Shown here in pieces: positions 7,624 to 16,654 of a stretch of 43,853 nt of DNA. Below the pieces are notes generated by a model, which did no database searches, was not told the origin of the DNA, and worked only from the letters and a program-made list of their open reading frames with translations. A program made the position numbers and the translations under genes. Numbering within the stretch: the first letter of the stretch is position 1; each line of letters opens with the position of its first letter. This DNA comes from Streptomyces sp. ISL-66 (GTDB lineage Bacteria > Actinomycetota > Actinomycetes > Streptomycetales > Streptomycetaceae). The stretch is taken from NCBI RefSeq assembly GCF_018614135.1, contig NZ_JAGGOW010000053.1:1-43853 (forward strand), read 5' to 3'.

Positions 7624-9201
7624 ATGGAGGTATTGCCGCTGGTGGCGCTGGTCGCGGGTTGCGCGATCATCGCCGGTCTGGCCCGGCGCACCCCGGTGCC
7701 CGCGCCACTGCTGCTGGTCGCCGCCGGTCTGGCCGCCGCGTACGTCCCGGGCGTGCCGCCGTACGGCCTCGACCCGCACATCGTGCTGCCGCTGCTGCTC
7801 CCGCCGCTGCTGTACACGGCCGCCGTGGACAGCTCGTACCTGGATCTGCGGGCGAACATGCGGCCCGTGGCACTGCTCTCGGTGGGGTACGTGCTCTTCG
7901 CGACGCTCGCCGTCGGGTACGCGGCCTACCTGCTGGTGCCGGGGCTGTCGCTGCCGGTGGCGCTGGTGCTGGGCGCGGTCATCGCGCCGCCCGACGCGGT
8001 CGCCGCGACGGCCATCGCCCGCAAGCTGGGGCTGCCGAACCGCATCACGACCATCCTGCAGGGCGAGTCCCTGGTCAACGACGCCACCGCGATCACCGCC
8101 TACAAGGTGGCGCTGGCGGCGGCGGTCGGGGCGAGCGCCGGCTGGACGGGCGGGATCGCGGAGTTCCTGCTGGCCTCGGTGGGCGGGGTCGGCGTGGGCC
8201 TGCTGCTGATGGTCCCGATCCACGTGCTGCGCAAGACGCTGCGCGAACCCCTGCTCCAGAACACGCTGTCGCTGCTGATCCCTTTCGTGGCCTACGCGGC
8301 CGCCGAACGGGTGCACGCCTCGGGCGTCCTGGCGGTGGTCGTGGTCGCGCTGTACCTCGGGCACCGGAACTGGCAGGTGGACTTCGCGACCCGGCTCCAG
8401 GAGGCGGCGGTCTGGAAGATGGTCGCCTTCATCCTCGAATCGGTGGTCTTCGCGCTCATCGGGCTCCAGCTGCCGGTGGTCCTCAAGGGGCTCGGGGAGT
8501 ACGAGGGCGCGGCCGCGGCGGGCTACGCGGTGGCCGTCTTCGCGGTCGTGGTGGTGGCCCGCTTCGCGTGGGTGTTCCCCGCGACGTTCCTGCCGAGGCT
8601 CTCGCGGCGGATCCGGGCGCGGGAGCCCGAGACGAACTGGAAGGCCCCCGTCATCGTCGGATGGGCCGGCATGCGGGGCGTGGTCTCGCTGGCCATCGCC
8701 TTCTCCGTGCCGGTCACGGTCCCGCACCGGAACCTGATCCTGTTCCTGACCTTCACGACGGTCATCGGCACGCTGGTGGTCCAGGGGCTCACCCTGCCGC
8801 CGCTGATCCGGCTGCTGAAGCTGCCCGCGAGGGACCTGCACGCGCAGACCCTGGCGGAGGCCCAGGCCCAGAGCGAGGCCTCCCGGGCGGCGGACGAGCG
8901 GCTGACGGAGCTGCTGGCCTCCCCGGAGAACACCCTCCCGCCGCCGCTCGCCGACCGGCTGCGGACCGTACTGGAGCGCAGGCGCAACGCCGTGTGGGAG
9001 CGGCTCGGGGAGGTCAACTCGGTGACGGGGGAGTCCGCGGACGACGTGTACCGCCGGCTGGCCGGGGAGATGATCGCCTCCGAGCGCGAGGTCTTCGTCT
9101 CGCTGCGCGACGCGCGCCGCATCGATGACGAGATGCTCCGCGCGCTGCTGCGCCGCCTCGACCTGGAGGAGGCGGCGGCCTACCGCGAGGAGACGGCGTA
9201 G
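7624..9201 (+). CDS. Na+/H+ antiporter, CPA1 family
   Basis: A 525-residue cation/proton exchanger with about twelve hydrophobic segments in residues 1-400. The ion-binding signature is APPDAVAATAIARKLGL, and NDATAI in the next helix is also conserved in NhaP/CPA1 proteins. WAGMRGVVSLAIAF is the typical TM10 sequence. Residues after about 400 form a hydrophilic cytoplasmic tail rich in Arg/Glu with coiled-coil character. It probably exports Na+ or K+ for protons across the membrane. ATG 7624 is the first good start; no partner gene is linked. Confidence 0.92.
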   Translation: MEVLPLVALVAGCAIIAGLARRTPVPAPLLLVAAGLAAAYVPGVPPYGLDPHIVLPLLLPPLLYTAAVDSSYLDLRANMRPVALLSVGYVLFATLAVGYAAYLLVPGLSLPVALVLGAVIAPPDAVAATAIARKLGLPNRITTILQGESLVNDATAITAYKVALAAAVGASAGWTGGIAEFLLASVGGVGVGLLLMVPIHVLRKTLREPLLQNTLSLLIPFVAYAAAERVHASGVLAVVVVALYLGHRNWQVDFATRLQEAAVWKMVAFILESVVFALIGLQLPVVLKGLGEYEGAAAAGYAVAVFAVVVVARFAWVFPATFLPRLSRRIRAREPETNWKAPVIVGWAGMRGVVSLAIAFSVPVTVPHRNLILFLTFTTVIGTLVVQGLTLPPLIRLLKLPARDLHAQTLAEAQAQSEASRAADERLTELLASPENTLPPPLADRLRTVLERRRNAVWERLGEVNSVTGESADDVYRRLAGEMIASEREVFVSLRDARRIDDEMLRALLRRLDLEEAAAYREETA

Positions 9202-9226
9202 GCCGGCCGCCGAAGCGGCGGGGCGC

Positions 9227-10135
9227 TCACGGCCGGCCCGTGACCACCGCCGCCACGGTGGAGCCCCGGGGGAAGGCGCCGGCGCGGGTCAGGGCGAGCA
9301 GCGCCCAGAGGAGCTTCGCCACGTAGATCCGCTCCACCGGGAGGCCGTGGCGGGACTCGAAGTCCGCCGCGAAGACCTCCAGCGCCTCGGGGACGCGGGC
9401 GTAGCCGCCGTGGGCGAAGCCCTCGGCCAGCGACCAGTCGCCGGCCGGACCGCCGAACGCCGCCGCCTGGAGGGAACGTATCTCCGCCTCCAGGAAGCCG
9501 CCCCCGACCACCGGCACCCCCACCGCCCGCTGCCCGGCGCCGAGTCCCGCCGACAGCCCGGCCAGCGTGCCCCCGGTCCCGCAGGCCACCGCGGCCACGT
9601 CGCAGGCGCCGCGCAGCTCGCGCCCGAGCTCGGCGCAGCCGTGCAGCGCGAGCGCGTTGCTGCCGCCCTCCGGGACCACGTACGCCCCGTCGGCCCCCGC
9701 CGCCTCCAGGAGGCCGGGCAGGGCCGCCGGATCGGCCTTGAGGCGGTACCGCGCGCGGGAGACGAAGTGCAGCCGCATGCCGTCCGCGGCGCACCGGGCC
9801 AGGGACTCGTTCAGGGGGCGTCCCGCGAGCTCGTCGCCCCGTACGATCCCGACGGTCTCCAGGCCGAGCAGGCGGCCGGCCGCGGCCGTGGCGCGCAGGT
9901 GGTTCGAGTAGGCCCCGCCGAAGGTGGCGAGCCGCGGATACCCGCCCGCGACGGCCGCCCGCAGGTTCGGCGCGAGCTTGCGCCACTTGTTGCCCGCAAG
10001 CTCCGGATGGACCAGGTCGTCCCGCTTCAGGAGCAGCCGTACGCCGTGCTCGGCGAAGCGCCCGTCCGTCGCTTCGGCCAGCGGGGACGGCGGGCGGGGG
10101 AGCAGCGCCTCGGACGCTTCGGGAGCCTCGTTCAC
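9227..10135 (-). CDS. ACC deaminase/D-cysteine desulfhydrase-type PLP enzyme
   Basis: A 302-residue fold-type II PLP enzyme. The cofactor lysine is Lys50 in AGNKWRKL, followed by FGGAYSNHLRATAAAGR and a glycine-rich phosphate loop in ACGTGGTLAGL. This matches the family that holds 1-aminocyclopropane-1-carboxylate deaminase and D-cysteine desulfhydrase; the choice between these activities cannot be made from sequence. The protein is somewhat short and trimmed at the C-terminus, but both key motifs are present. It is convergent with the antiporter gene (25 bp apart) and 10 bp downstream of the amidase gene, so it may be cotranscribed with it. Confidence 0.88.
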   Translation of the reverse strand: MNEAPEASEALLPRPPSPLAEATDGRFAEHGVRLLLKRDDLVHPELAGNKWRKLAPNLRAAVAGGYPRLATFGGAYSNHLRATAAAGRLLGLETVGIVRGDELAGRPLNESLARCAADGMRLHFVSRARYRLKADPAALPGLLEAAGADGAYVVPEGGSNALALHGCAELGRELRGACDVAAVACGTGGTLAGLSAGLGAGQRAVGVPVVGGGFLEAEIRSLQAAAFGGPAGDWSLAEGFAHGGYARVPEALEVFAADFESRHGLPVERIYVAKLLWALLALTRAGAFPRGSTVAAVVTGRP

Positions 10136-10145
10136 CAGGCAATTG

Positions 10146-10736
10146 TCACTTCAAGCGCTCCTCGACGCGGGCGCGCATCGAGTCCATCGTGAATCCCTTC
10201 GGGTCGATCTTGCCCGGCTGCCATTCCAGATGGCCGATCACCGAGCGGGCGGACCATCCGTGGACGCGGCACAGGGCGGCCGCCGCGCGGGCGATCGCGT
10301 CGAGCTGGACGGCGGGCCAGGGGTCCTCGCCGCTGCCGAGGTTCTCGCACTCGAAGCCGTAGAAGTGGCGGTTGCCGTCGGTGTCCGCGTGCTGGTCCGG
10401 AGGCAGCCGCTTCTCCGCGATCACCGCGGCCAGGACCGCGGAGTCGCCCGCGCCCGCGTGGTTGGCGCGGCCGTAGCCGACCAGGTGGACCCGGCCGTCC
10501 TTGGTGATCACGCCGTGGCAGAGCGGGCCGGGGAGGGCCTCGTCGCCGTCGCGGCAGAGCCGGACGGTGTACGCGGTGCCGTGCGTGACGGTGTGATGGA
10601 TCATCACCCCGTTGACCGGGCCCCAAGGCCCCTTGTGGTTGCGGTTGTGGGTGCGCCAGGCGCCGACCTCGACGACGGTCAGGCCCTCGGCCCGCAGGGC
10701 GTTGATGAACCGGTCCGCGGACATGGGTGCGGACAT
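10146..10736 (-). CDS. N-acetylmuramoyl-L-alanine amidase-like (Amidase_2/PGRP fold)
   Basis: A 196-residue amidase_2-domain protein without a signal peptide. MIHHTV (His47/48) supplies the first zinc ligand, GFECEN the mid-domain element, and GHLEWQPGKIDP the last His and the conserved Lys-Asp pair. It would cut the muramoyl-alanine bond of peptidoglycan. The lack of an export signal and the compact size resemble phage-type endolysins, but it sits among core genes. ATG 10736 follows a perfect AAGGAGG. A TetR-style palindrome (10757-10776) lies 20 bp upstream and may control it. Confidence 0.85.
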   Translation of the reverse strand: MSAPMSADRFINALRAEGLTVVEVGAWRTHNRNHKGPWGPVNGVMIHHTVTHGTAYTVRLCRDGDEALPGPLCHGVITKDGRVHLVGYGRANHAGAGDSAVLAAVIAEKRLPPDQHADTDGNRHFYGFECENLGSGEDPWPAVQLDAIARAAAALCRVHGWSARSVIGHLEWQPGKIDPKGFTMDSMRARVEERLK

Positions 10737-10756
10737 GGCCGCCTCCTTGACTCTGC

Positions 10757-10776
10757 GTGAGTGATCTGTCACTCAC
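10757..10776. promoter_or_regulatory. Palindromic operator upstream of the amidase gene
   Basis: GTGAGTGA-TCTG-TCACTCAC is a perfect 8-bp palindrome with a 4-bp centre, resembling TetR-family operators. The same half-sites recur in the opposite order at 13801-13828. The gap 10737-11202 (466 bp) otherwise holds no supported gene and must contain the promoters of both the amidase and the encapsulin genes. Confidence 0.55.
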
Positions 10777-11202
10777 CGGTCTAGTGGAGGCCGCCATTCC
10801 GCCGCAAGGGCGCAGAGGGGGCGGGGAGGGCGCTCGATCGTCGGGACCGGTGGCAGCGGCCGGGCCTCGGAGCGCGTGACCGCCGTGATGGTGATCGAAC
10901 GGACCGTGTGCGGGGGCTCCGCCGTGATGTGGACGTTCGTTCGAGGAGTCCGTTGGGTTCACGGCGCCCGCGAGCGCCCGCCGCTGGTGAGAACCGGCCA
11001 TCGGTCCCCGCCGTCAGGCCGGTTGCCGCACGGGTGGCTGAAACAGGTGTGGCGTGAGCGTCTCGTGGTGAGGAAGTTGAACTCCAAAGGGTGCCCCGTC
11101 CACGGATGGAGTAGTCCCACCCTTTTGTGTAATGGTCCCACCACGGTCCGTACTGCGAGGCTGCCGACCGCAGATCCATGGAGTGATCGAAAGGGAAAAA
11201 CA

Positions 11203-12609
11203 ATGTCGGTCCAGGCAGGTTCCGAATCCGCGGCCCAGGCCCCGCAGCGCAGTCTCGGTACATCGGCCGCGCGGAACTTGGCAACCACGACCAAGTCCGC
11301 GCCGCAGATGCAGGAGATCACCTCCAGGTGGCTCCTGAAGATGCTCCCGTGGGTCTCCGTCCAGGGCGGCACGTACCGGGTCAACCGGAGGCTGAGCTAC
11401 TCGGTCGGCGACGGTCGCGTGGAGTTCATCAAGACCGGCACACAGGTGCAGGTGATCCCGGCCGAGCTCGGCGAACTGCCCCTCCTGCGCGACTACGAGG
11501 ACCTCGACGTCCTCACCGAGCTCGCCGCCCGCTGCCACCAGATCGACTTCGAGGCCGGCCAGGAGCTCACCTCCTTCGGCAACCCCGCCGACAAGGTGTT
11601 CCTGCTCGCCCACGGCCGCGTCGACCAGATCGGCACCGGCCCCTACGGCGCTGACGCCGTCCTGGCGACCGTCGCCGACGGCGCCTACTTCGGCGAGGAC
11701 TCCCTCGTCGACGAGGAGGCCATCTGGGAGTGGACCGCCCGCGCCGCCACCGCCGGCACCGCGCTCGTCCTGACCCGCCAGGACTTCCAGATCCTCGCCG
11801 ACCGGGTCGAATCGCTGCGCGCGCACGTGGACTCCGTACGGGCCCTGCCCGAGCAGCGCACCAACAAGTACGGCGAGGCCGCGATCGACCTCTCCGCGGG
11901 CCACCAGGGCGAGGCCGTCCTGCCCGGCACCTTCGTCGACTACGAGGCCCGCCCGCGCGAGTACGAACTCTCCATTGCACAAACGGTCCTGCGGGTCCAC
12001 ACCCGCGTCGCCGACCTGTACAACCAGCCGATGAACCAGACCGAGCAGCAGCTCAGGCTCACGGTCGAGGCGCTGCGCGAGCGCCAGGAGCACGAGATGC
12101 TCAACAACCGCGACTTCGGCCTCCTGCACAACGCCGACTACGACCAGCGCATCCAGCCCCACGACGGCGCGCCCAGCCCCGACGACATGGACCAGCTGCT
12201 CAGCATGCGGCGCGGCTCCAAGTTCTTCCTCGCGCACCCCAAGGCCATCGCCGCCTTCGGCCGCGAGTGCAACAAGCGGGGGCTGTACCCGGAGTCGGTC
12301 GAGATCGGCGGCCACCGCGTGCCGTCCTGGCGCGGGGTCCCGATGTTCCCGTCCAACAAGATCCCGATCAGCGACGCCCGTACGACGTCCATCCTCTGCA
12401 TGCGCACCGGCGAGGACGAGTCGGGCGTGATCGGACTGCACCAGCCCGGCATCCCCGACGAGATCGAACCGAGCACCTCCGTACGGTTCATGGGGATCAG
12501 CGAGCAGGCGATCATCTCCTACCTGGTCACCGCCTACTTCTCCGCCGCGGTCCTCGTGCCGGACGCGCTCGGTGTTCTGGAGAACGTCGAGATCGCGCGC
12601 TGGCGCTGA
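11203..12609 (+). CDS. Family 2B encapsulin shell protein with cNMP-binding domain
   Basis: A 468-residue HK97-fold nanocompartment shell protein. Residues 1-95 form the N-terminal arm and E-loop part ([19 protein letters not shown]). A Crp-type cyclic-nucleotide-binding domain is inserted at about 100-210, with a phosphate-binding cassette around FGEDSLVD and RAAT at 180-183. Residues 230-468 complete the shell fold and end [13 protein letters not shown]. Family 2B encapsulins, including EshA-like proteins of streptomycetes, have this insertion. The polyprenyl synthase gene begins 2 nt after the stop and is the likely cargo. ATG 11203 has AAGGGA upstream. Older annotations call such proteins Crp/Fnr regulators, which is misleading because no HTH is present. 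Confidence 0.92.
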   Translation: MSVQAGSESAAQAPQRSLGTSAARNLATTTKSAPQMQEITSRWLLKMLPWVSVQGGTYRVNRRLSYSVGDGRVEFIKTGTQVQVIPAELGELPLLRDYEDLDVLTELAARCHQIDFEAGQELTSFGNPADKVFLLAHGRVDQIGTGPYGADAVLATVADGAYFGEDSLVDEEAIWEWTARAATAGTALVLTRQDFQILADRVESLRAHVDSVRALPEQRTNKYGEAAIDLSAGHQGEAVLPGTFVDYEARPREYELSIAQTVLRVHTRVADLYNQPMNQTEQQLRLTVEALRERQEHEMLNNRDFGLLHNADYDQRIQPHDGAPSPDDMDQLLSMRRGSKFFLAHPKAIAAFGRECNKRGLYPESVEIGGHRVPSWRGVPMFPSNKIPISDARTTSILCMRTGEDESGVIGLHQPGIPDEIEPSTSVRFMGISEQAIISYLVTAYFSAAVLVPDALGVLENVEIARWR

Positions 12610-12611
12610 CC

Positions 12612-13661
12612 GTGCCGACCATCGAGGCGATCGCCGCCGGCGAGGGGCAGGAAGCCGCTGCCCTGCTCGACCGGACAAGAGAAACGGTCAACCCGGAGCT
12701 GCGCCGGACCGTCGAGAGCCTGCCCGGCCCGATGCGGCGCGTGGCGATGTACCACTTCGGCTGGGAGAACGAGGACGGCACCCCCGCCTCGGGCAGCCCG
12801 GGCAAGGCCGTCCGGCCCGCCCTGGTCCTCGCCGCCGCCGAGGCCCTGCGGGGTGCGGGGGGCCCGGCGGGGGACGCGGTGCGGGCGGCGGTGGCCGTGG
12901 AGCTGGCACACAACTTCACGCTGCTGCACGACGACGTCATCGACAAGGACGCCCGTCGCCGGGGCCGGGCCACCGCCTGGACGGTCTTCGGGACGCCGGA
13001 CGCGATCGTCACGGGCGACGCCATGATGGCGCTCGCCCTGCGGCTGCTCGCCGAGGACCCGCACCCCGCCTCGGCGGCGGCCTCGGCCCGGCTGGCGGCC
13101 TGCGTGATCGAGCTGTGCGCGGGCCAGCAGGCGGACTGCGCCTTCGAGCAGCGCTCGTACGTCTCCCTCGACGAGTGCCTGGCCATGGCGATGGCCAAGA
13201 CCGGGGCCCTCCTGGGCTGCGCGTGCGCGCTCGGCGCCCTGTACGCGGGGGCCGGGCCGGACGAGGCCGACGCGATGGACGCCTTCGGGCGGGAGGCCGG
13301 GCTGGCCTTCCAGCTCATCGACGACCTGATCGGCATCTGGGGGGACCCCGGCCACACCGGGAAGCCCGCGGGGGCCGATCTGGTCGCCCGCAAGAAGTCC
13401 CTGCCCGTCGTGGCCGCCCTCACCTCGGGCACCGGGGCGGGGGCGGAACTGGCAGCGCTGTACGCGGGTCCCATGACCGGGGACGACGTGCGCAGGGCCG
13501 CCGACGCGGTGGAGCGCTCCGGCGGGCGGGACTGGGCGCAGGCCCACGCCGCCGACCGGATGGGCCGGGCGGTGCAGCAGCTGTCGCGGGCGGTTCCCGA
13601 CCTCGGGGCGGCGGGCGGGTTGCTGGCGCTGGCGGAGTTCGTGACGCGGCGTACGAAGTGA
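12612..13661 (+). CDS. Polyprenyl (geranylgeranyl-type) diphosphate synthase, probable encapsulin cargo
   Basis: A 349-residue trans-isoprenyl diphosphate synthase. GKAVRP (64-69) binds isopentenyl diphosphate. The first Asp-rich motif is DDVID (107-111) and the second is LIDDLIGIWGD (Asp237, Asp238). It condenses isopentenyl diphosphate with an allylic diphosphate; chain length cannot be read safely. GTG 12612 lies 2 nt after the shell gene stop, so the two are translationally coupled. Polyprenyl transferases next to family 2B shells are a recognised cargo class. No obvious disordered targeting tail is seen at either end, which leaves the loading mechanism open. A hairpin follows at 13735. 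Confidence 0.9.
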   Translation: MPTIEAIAAGEGQEAAALLDRTRETVNPELRRTVESLPGPMRRVAMYHFGWENEDGTPASGSPGKAVRPALVLAAAEALRGAGGPAGDAVRAAVAVELAHNFTLLHDDVIDKDARRRGRATAWTVFGTPDAIVTGDAMMALALRLLAEDPHPASAAASARLAACVIELCAGQQADCAFEQRSYVSLDECLAMAMAKTGALLGCACALGALYAGAGPDEADAMDAFGREAGLAFQLIDDLIGIWGDPGHTGKPAGADLVARKKSLPVVAALTSGTGAGAELAALYAGPMTGDDVRRAADAVERSGGRDWAQAHAADRMGRAVQQLSRAVPDLGAAGGLLALAEFVTRRTK

Positions 13662-13734
13662 GCGCGTAGGCGCTGAAGGGGCGTGGCGCTGAAGAGACGT
13701 GGGCGCTGAAGGCGTGGGCGCGAAGGGGCGCCCG

Positions 13735-13774
13735 AAGGCCTGTTCCGGCACCGCACGGTACCGGAACGGGCCTT
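13735..13774 (+). terminator. Terminator of the encapsulin operon
   Basis: A 14-bp stem with one G-U type pair (13735-13748 with 13761-13774) closes a 12-nt loop. Before it, 13665-13735 holds imperfect repeats of the form GCGCTGAAGGGGCGTG. Confidence 0.65.
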
Positions 13775-13800
13775 ACCGCGTCGGTGGGTCAACCCTAGGA

Positions 13801-13828
13801 TCACTCACGGTTGTTGACGCGTGAGTGA
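13801..13828. promoter_or_regulatory. Inverted repeat upstream of the acetyltransferase gene
   Basis: TCACTCACG (13801-13809) and CGTGAGTGA (13820-13828) form a perfect 9-bp inverted repeat with a 10-nt centre, 19 bp before the chosen start. The half-sites are the same as in the palindrome at 10757-10776. Confidence 0.45.
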
Positions 13829-13847
13829 CGTGAGAAGGGTGTGGCCC

Positions 13848-14447
13848 ATGGCTCTGGAGATACGTCGAGCGGACCAGTCCGACCGGGACGCGGTGGCGCG
13901 GCTCCTGGACGAGGCGTTCCACGAGGACCCGGTGAGCAGCTGGGTGTTCCCGGACCCGGAGCACAGGTCGGCGGTGCACGGGAAGTTCCTCGGGGTCTTC
14001 GTCGACGTGGCGCTGGCCGAGGGCTGGATCGACTGCGCGGCGGACGGCTCGGCCGCGGCGCTGTGGCTGCGGATTCCGGCCGGCGATCCGGAGGGCGGGG
14101 CCGTCGAGGACGAGCTCCCGGCGAAGATGCGGGCGGTGGCCGACCCGGACAACGAGCGCTGCGAGCTGGTCGGCCGGCTGACGGGCGAGGTGCACCCGAC
14201 GGCGGAGGAGCACGAGTACCTGCTGATGATCGCGGTCGCGCCGGGCAGGCAAGGGGAGGGGCTGGGGACGGAGCTGATCGCGCCGGTGCTGGAGCGGTGC
14301 GACCGCGAGGGGGTGCCGGCGTACCTGGAGGCGAGCAGTGAACGGAGCGGCCGGCTCTACGAGCGGCTCGGTTTCGAGCACACGGGCACGCCGGTGCGGC
14401 TGCCGGACGGCCCGCTGATGTGGCCGATGTGGCGCAAGCCGCGGTGA
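13848..14447 (+). CDS. GNAT-family N-acetyltransferase
   Basis: A 199-residue single-domain acetyltransferase. The acetyl-CoA loop is IAVAPGRQGEGLGTELI, matching the GNAT pattern Q/R-x-x-G-x-G/A, and YERLGFEHTG is the usual C-terminal beta-bulge element. Substrate unknown. ATG 13848 has GAAGGG about 8 nt upstream; a GTG at 13821 lies inside the inverted repeat and is less likely. The gene is separated from the encapsulin operon by a hairpin and followed by a short tandem repeat. Confidence 0.87.
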   Translation: MALEIRRADQSDRDAVARLLDEAFHEDPVSSWVFPDPEHRSAVHGKFLGVFVDVALAEGWIDCAADGSAAALWLRIPAGDPEGGAVEDELPAKMRAVADPDNERCELVGRLTGEVHPTAEEHEYLLMIAVAPGRQGEGLGTELIAPVLERCDREGVPAYLEASSERSGRLYERLGFEHTGTPVRLPDGPLMWPMWRKPR

Positions 14448-14510
14448 CCTCTCGGCTCTCTCGGACCTCTCGGCTCTCTCGGATCTCTTGGGCTCTCGGA
14501 TCTCTTGGGG
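14447..14510 (+). repeat. Tandem repeat after the acetyltransferase gene
   Basis: Two exact copies of an 18-bp unit, ACCTCTCGGCTCTCTCGG (14447-14464 and 14465-14482), are followed by two degenerate copies starting ATCTCTTGGG. The first base overlaps the acetyltransferase stop codon. Confidence 0.8.
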
Positions 14511-14564
14511 CACTGCGGCCGGTCCCGCCCCGCCGGACGCGCGAAACCGGCTTACCGTGGAGGT

Positions 14565-14765
14565 ATGGCCGGAGAAGAGCAGCAGCGCGCACACGAGACG
14601 GTCGCCCCGCGGGCCGGGCACGAGCAGCGGACGTGCCCGGCCTGCGGTAGCCCCGTCGACACGGTCGTCAGACGGCGCAAGGCGCTCGGGATCTTCATCC
14701 CGGAGTGGGTGCCGGGTCCCTGCCGGAACCCGGACTGCGCGGCGTACCTGCCTCCGGAGGCCTGA
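14565..14765 (+). CDS. Small zinc-ribbon protein
   Basis: A 66-residue protein. CPAC at residues 24-27 and the later CRNPDC give two C-x2-4-C knuckles of a zinc ribbon, separated by a basic stretch VVRRRKALG. The first 20 residues are polar. No enzyme domain is present, and the function is unknown. ATG 14565 is preceded by TGGAGGT. The gene is convergent with the snapalysin gene 50 bp further on. Confidence 0.7.
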   Translation: MAGEEQQRAHETVAPRAGHEQRTCPACGSPVDTVVRRRKALGIFIPEWVPGPCRNPDCAAYLPPEA

Positions 14766-14815
14766 ACCCCGCCGGTCCGGGCCCCGGAGTCCGCCCGGCG
14801 CTCAGCCCTTGGCCC

Positions 14816-15481
14816 TTAGCCCTTGGAGTCGAGGCCCGAGGCGACGAGGCCGTTGGCCCACAGCTGGTTGACGCGCGAGCGCTCGGTGGAGTTCGGGGTG
14901 GCGTTCTGGCAGGAGGTGCCGGGGCCGCCGCCCGACATCAGCTCGCTGCACGGACCCGAGTAGTGGTCCGGCAGGCCGAGCACGTGGCCGGTCTCGTGCG
15001 CGGTCACGCGGGTGGAGTTGTACTGCTGGTTCTGCCGGTAGTCGAGGAAGATGTACCCCCGGCCGTGACCGTCGGTGCTCGCGTACGAGCCGCGCGAGTC
15101 GTTGCCCTCGTTGTAGGAGAAGTTCCCGCCCGAGGACACCTCCTGCAGCTTGACGTTGGTCACCGACCCGTTCCAGATCTGGGTGGAACGGGCTATCTGC
15201 GTCCGGAAGGTCGGCGCGTTGCGGGTGTTGTACGTGACGGTCACGGCCAGCAGCCCCGGGTTCGCGGCGCGCTGCTCGGCCACCGAGCGCTGGACCGCTT
15301 CGTAGAAGGCGCGGTTGGCGGCCTGGTTCTCCTGCGAGCGCTCGTACGCGGCGTACGTGCTCGGGCTGCCGGCGGCGGGACCGGCGGCGGCGCTCGCGCT
15401 GGGGACGATGCCGCCGAGGGCGGCGGCGACGCCGAGACCGACGGCGGCGGCGGACATCATGGTCTTGCGGGAGTGGCGCAT
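14816..15481 (-). CDS. snpA: Snapalysin-type secreted zinc metalloprotease (M7)
   Basis: A 221-residue preproprotein. A basic start and hydrophobic stretch end in PSASAAA at about 32, followed by a propeptide to about 80. The catalytic motif [11 protein letters not shown] lies at 162-172 with His162, Glu163, His166 and the third ligand Asp172, which is the mark of family M7. Cys178 and Cys191 can form the known disulfide. Snapalysin is a small extracellular protease with a preference for aromatic residues at P1'. AGGAG precedes ATG 15481. A LysR regulator is transcribed divergently with a palindrome between them, as in known streptomycete small neutral protease loci. Confidence 0.95.
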   Translation of the reverse strand: MRHSRKTMMSAAAVGLGVAAALGGIVPSASAAAGPAAGSPSTYAAYERSQENQAANRAFYEAVQRSVAEQRAANPGLLAVTVTYNTRNAPTFRTQIARSTQIWNGSVTNVKLQEVSSGGNFSYNEGNDSRGSYASTDGHGRGYIFLDYRQNQQYNSTRVTAHETGHVLGLPDHYSGPCSELMSGGGPGTSCQNATPNSTERSRVNQLWANGLVASGLDSKG

Positions 15482-15575
15482 GTGGGGACTCCTGCTCATC
15501 CGGTGCGGGGGGTGTGGGGGGTCGTTCGGTACCGGAGTCTGCGGGAGCGGGGGTGGCCGGCGGATGATGCCAGCC

Positions 15576-15598
15576 TCCGATAACGCCGAGTTATCGGA
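15576..15598. promoter_or_regulatory. LysR-type operator between snapalysin gene and regulator
   Basis: TCCGATAAC-GCCGA-GTTATCGGA is a perfect 9-bp palindrome with a 5-nt centre and fits the T-N11-A form of LysR boxes. It lies 95 bp from each of the two divergent starts. Confidence 0.8.
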
Positions 15599-15692
15599 CA
15601 GTTTTCGGCAGGGCAACTCCCTTGAGAATGGCGGGATTCGGGGGTATGTCAGTGGCTGGTGCGCTCGGAGCCCACCGACCTACTCTCTGGAC

Positions 15693-16637
15693 ATGGAGCT
15701 TGAGGTCAGGCACCTGCGCGCCCTGTGCGCCATCGCCGACGCCGGCAGCCTGCACAAGGCCGCCCGGCAACTCGGCGTGAGCCAGCCCTCGCTGACGACC
15801 CAGCTGCGCCGCATCGAACGGGCCCTGGACGGCGAGCTGTTCCTGCGCGAGCGCACCGGCTGCCGGCCGACCCCCTTCGGACGCACCGTGCTCGGCCGGG
15901 CGCGCCCGCTCCTCGCCGAGATGGCCGCCCTCGTCGCGGAGGCGCGGGCGCTGTCCCAGGGACCCCGACTGCGGATCGGCTCGACGGCCAGCCGCGCCCT
16001 GCCCGGCTGGCTGAGCCGCTTGCACCGGCGGCTGCCGGACACCGAGACCGACCTGGTGGTCGACGTCTCCGCCAACGCGCTGCTGCGGATGACGGCTTCG
16101 GGCCGGCTCGACGTGGCGTTCGTGCACGAGGTGGAGGGCAGCCCCCTCCAGGTGCCGGCCGGGCTGCGGCTGCGGGTGCTCATGGAGCGCGAACCGCAGT
16201 TCGTTTCCATGGCCCGGGACCATCCGGCGGCGGCCCGTTCCGTGGTGGAGCTGCGGGACCTCGCCGCCGACCGGTGGACAGTGGACCCGTCGGTGGACGG
16301 CGAATGGGACGGCCTGCGCAGGGTCTTCGCGCGCGCCGGACTCGACCCGCCCCTGCTGCACGCCGACTACCACACGGCGACCTCGCTGATCGTCTCGGGC
16401 GAGGCCGTCGCCCCCTGCCAGCCCACCTCCGGGCCGCGCGAGGACATGGCGATCCGGCCGCTCTCGGGCGACCCCCTCGCCGTACGCCTCCTCCTCGCGA
16501 CCCGGCCGGGGGTGCACGAGGGGGTCTGCGCCGAGCTGTACGAGGACCTCCGCGCGGCCTACCGCGAAGCGGCGCTCCGCACCCCGCCCTACCGGGCCTG
16601 GCTGCGCCTCCACGCGAGCCCCCTGCTGGCGGCGTAA
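15693..16637 (+). CDS. LysR-family activator of the small neutral protease
   Basis: A 314-residue LysR regulator. The N-terminal HTH is ADAGSLHKAARQLGVSQPSLTTQLRRIE (about 14-41), followed by an effector-binding domain in two lobes. It is divergent from the snapalysin gene, 211 bp between starts, with a perfect palindrome midway. Family knowledge says such neighbours activate the protease gene and repress themselves. ATG 15693 fits the LysR start (MELEVRHLRAL). Confidence 0.9.
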   Translation: MELEVRHLRALCAIADAGSLHKAARQLGVSQPSLTTQLRRIERALDGELFLRERTGCRPTPFGRTVLGRARPLLAEMAALVAEARALSQGPRLRIGSTASRALPGWLSRLHRRLPDTETDLVVDVSANALLRMTASGRLDVAFVHEVEGSPLQVPAGLRLRVLMEREPQFVSMARDHPAAARSVVELRDLAADRWTVDPSVDGEWDGLRRVFARAGLDPPLLHADYHTATSLIVSGEAVAPCQPTSGPREDMAIRPLSGDPLAVRLLLATRPGVHEGVCAELYEDLRAAYREAALRTPPYRAWLRLHASPLLAA

Positions 16638-16654
16638 CCCCGGCGCCAAGCCGG

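Noticed and set aside
11203..12609. Crp/Fnr transcription factor
   Set aside because: The cNMP-type domain is inserted in a larger shell fold and there is no C-terminal helix-turn-helix.
11014..12678. Long minus-strand frame opposite the encapsulin gene
   Set aside because: It is the antisense shadow of a protein with clear family motifs on the plus strand.
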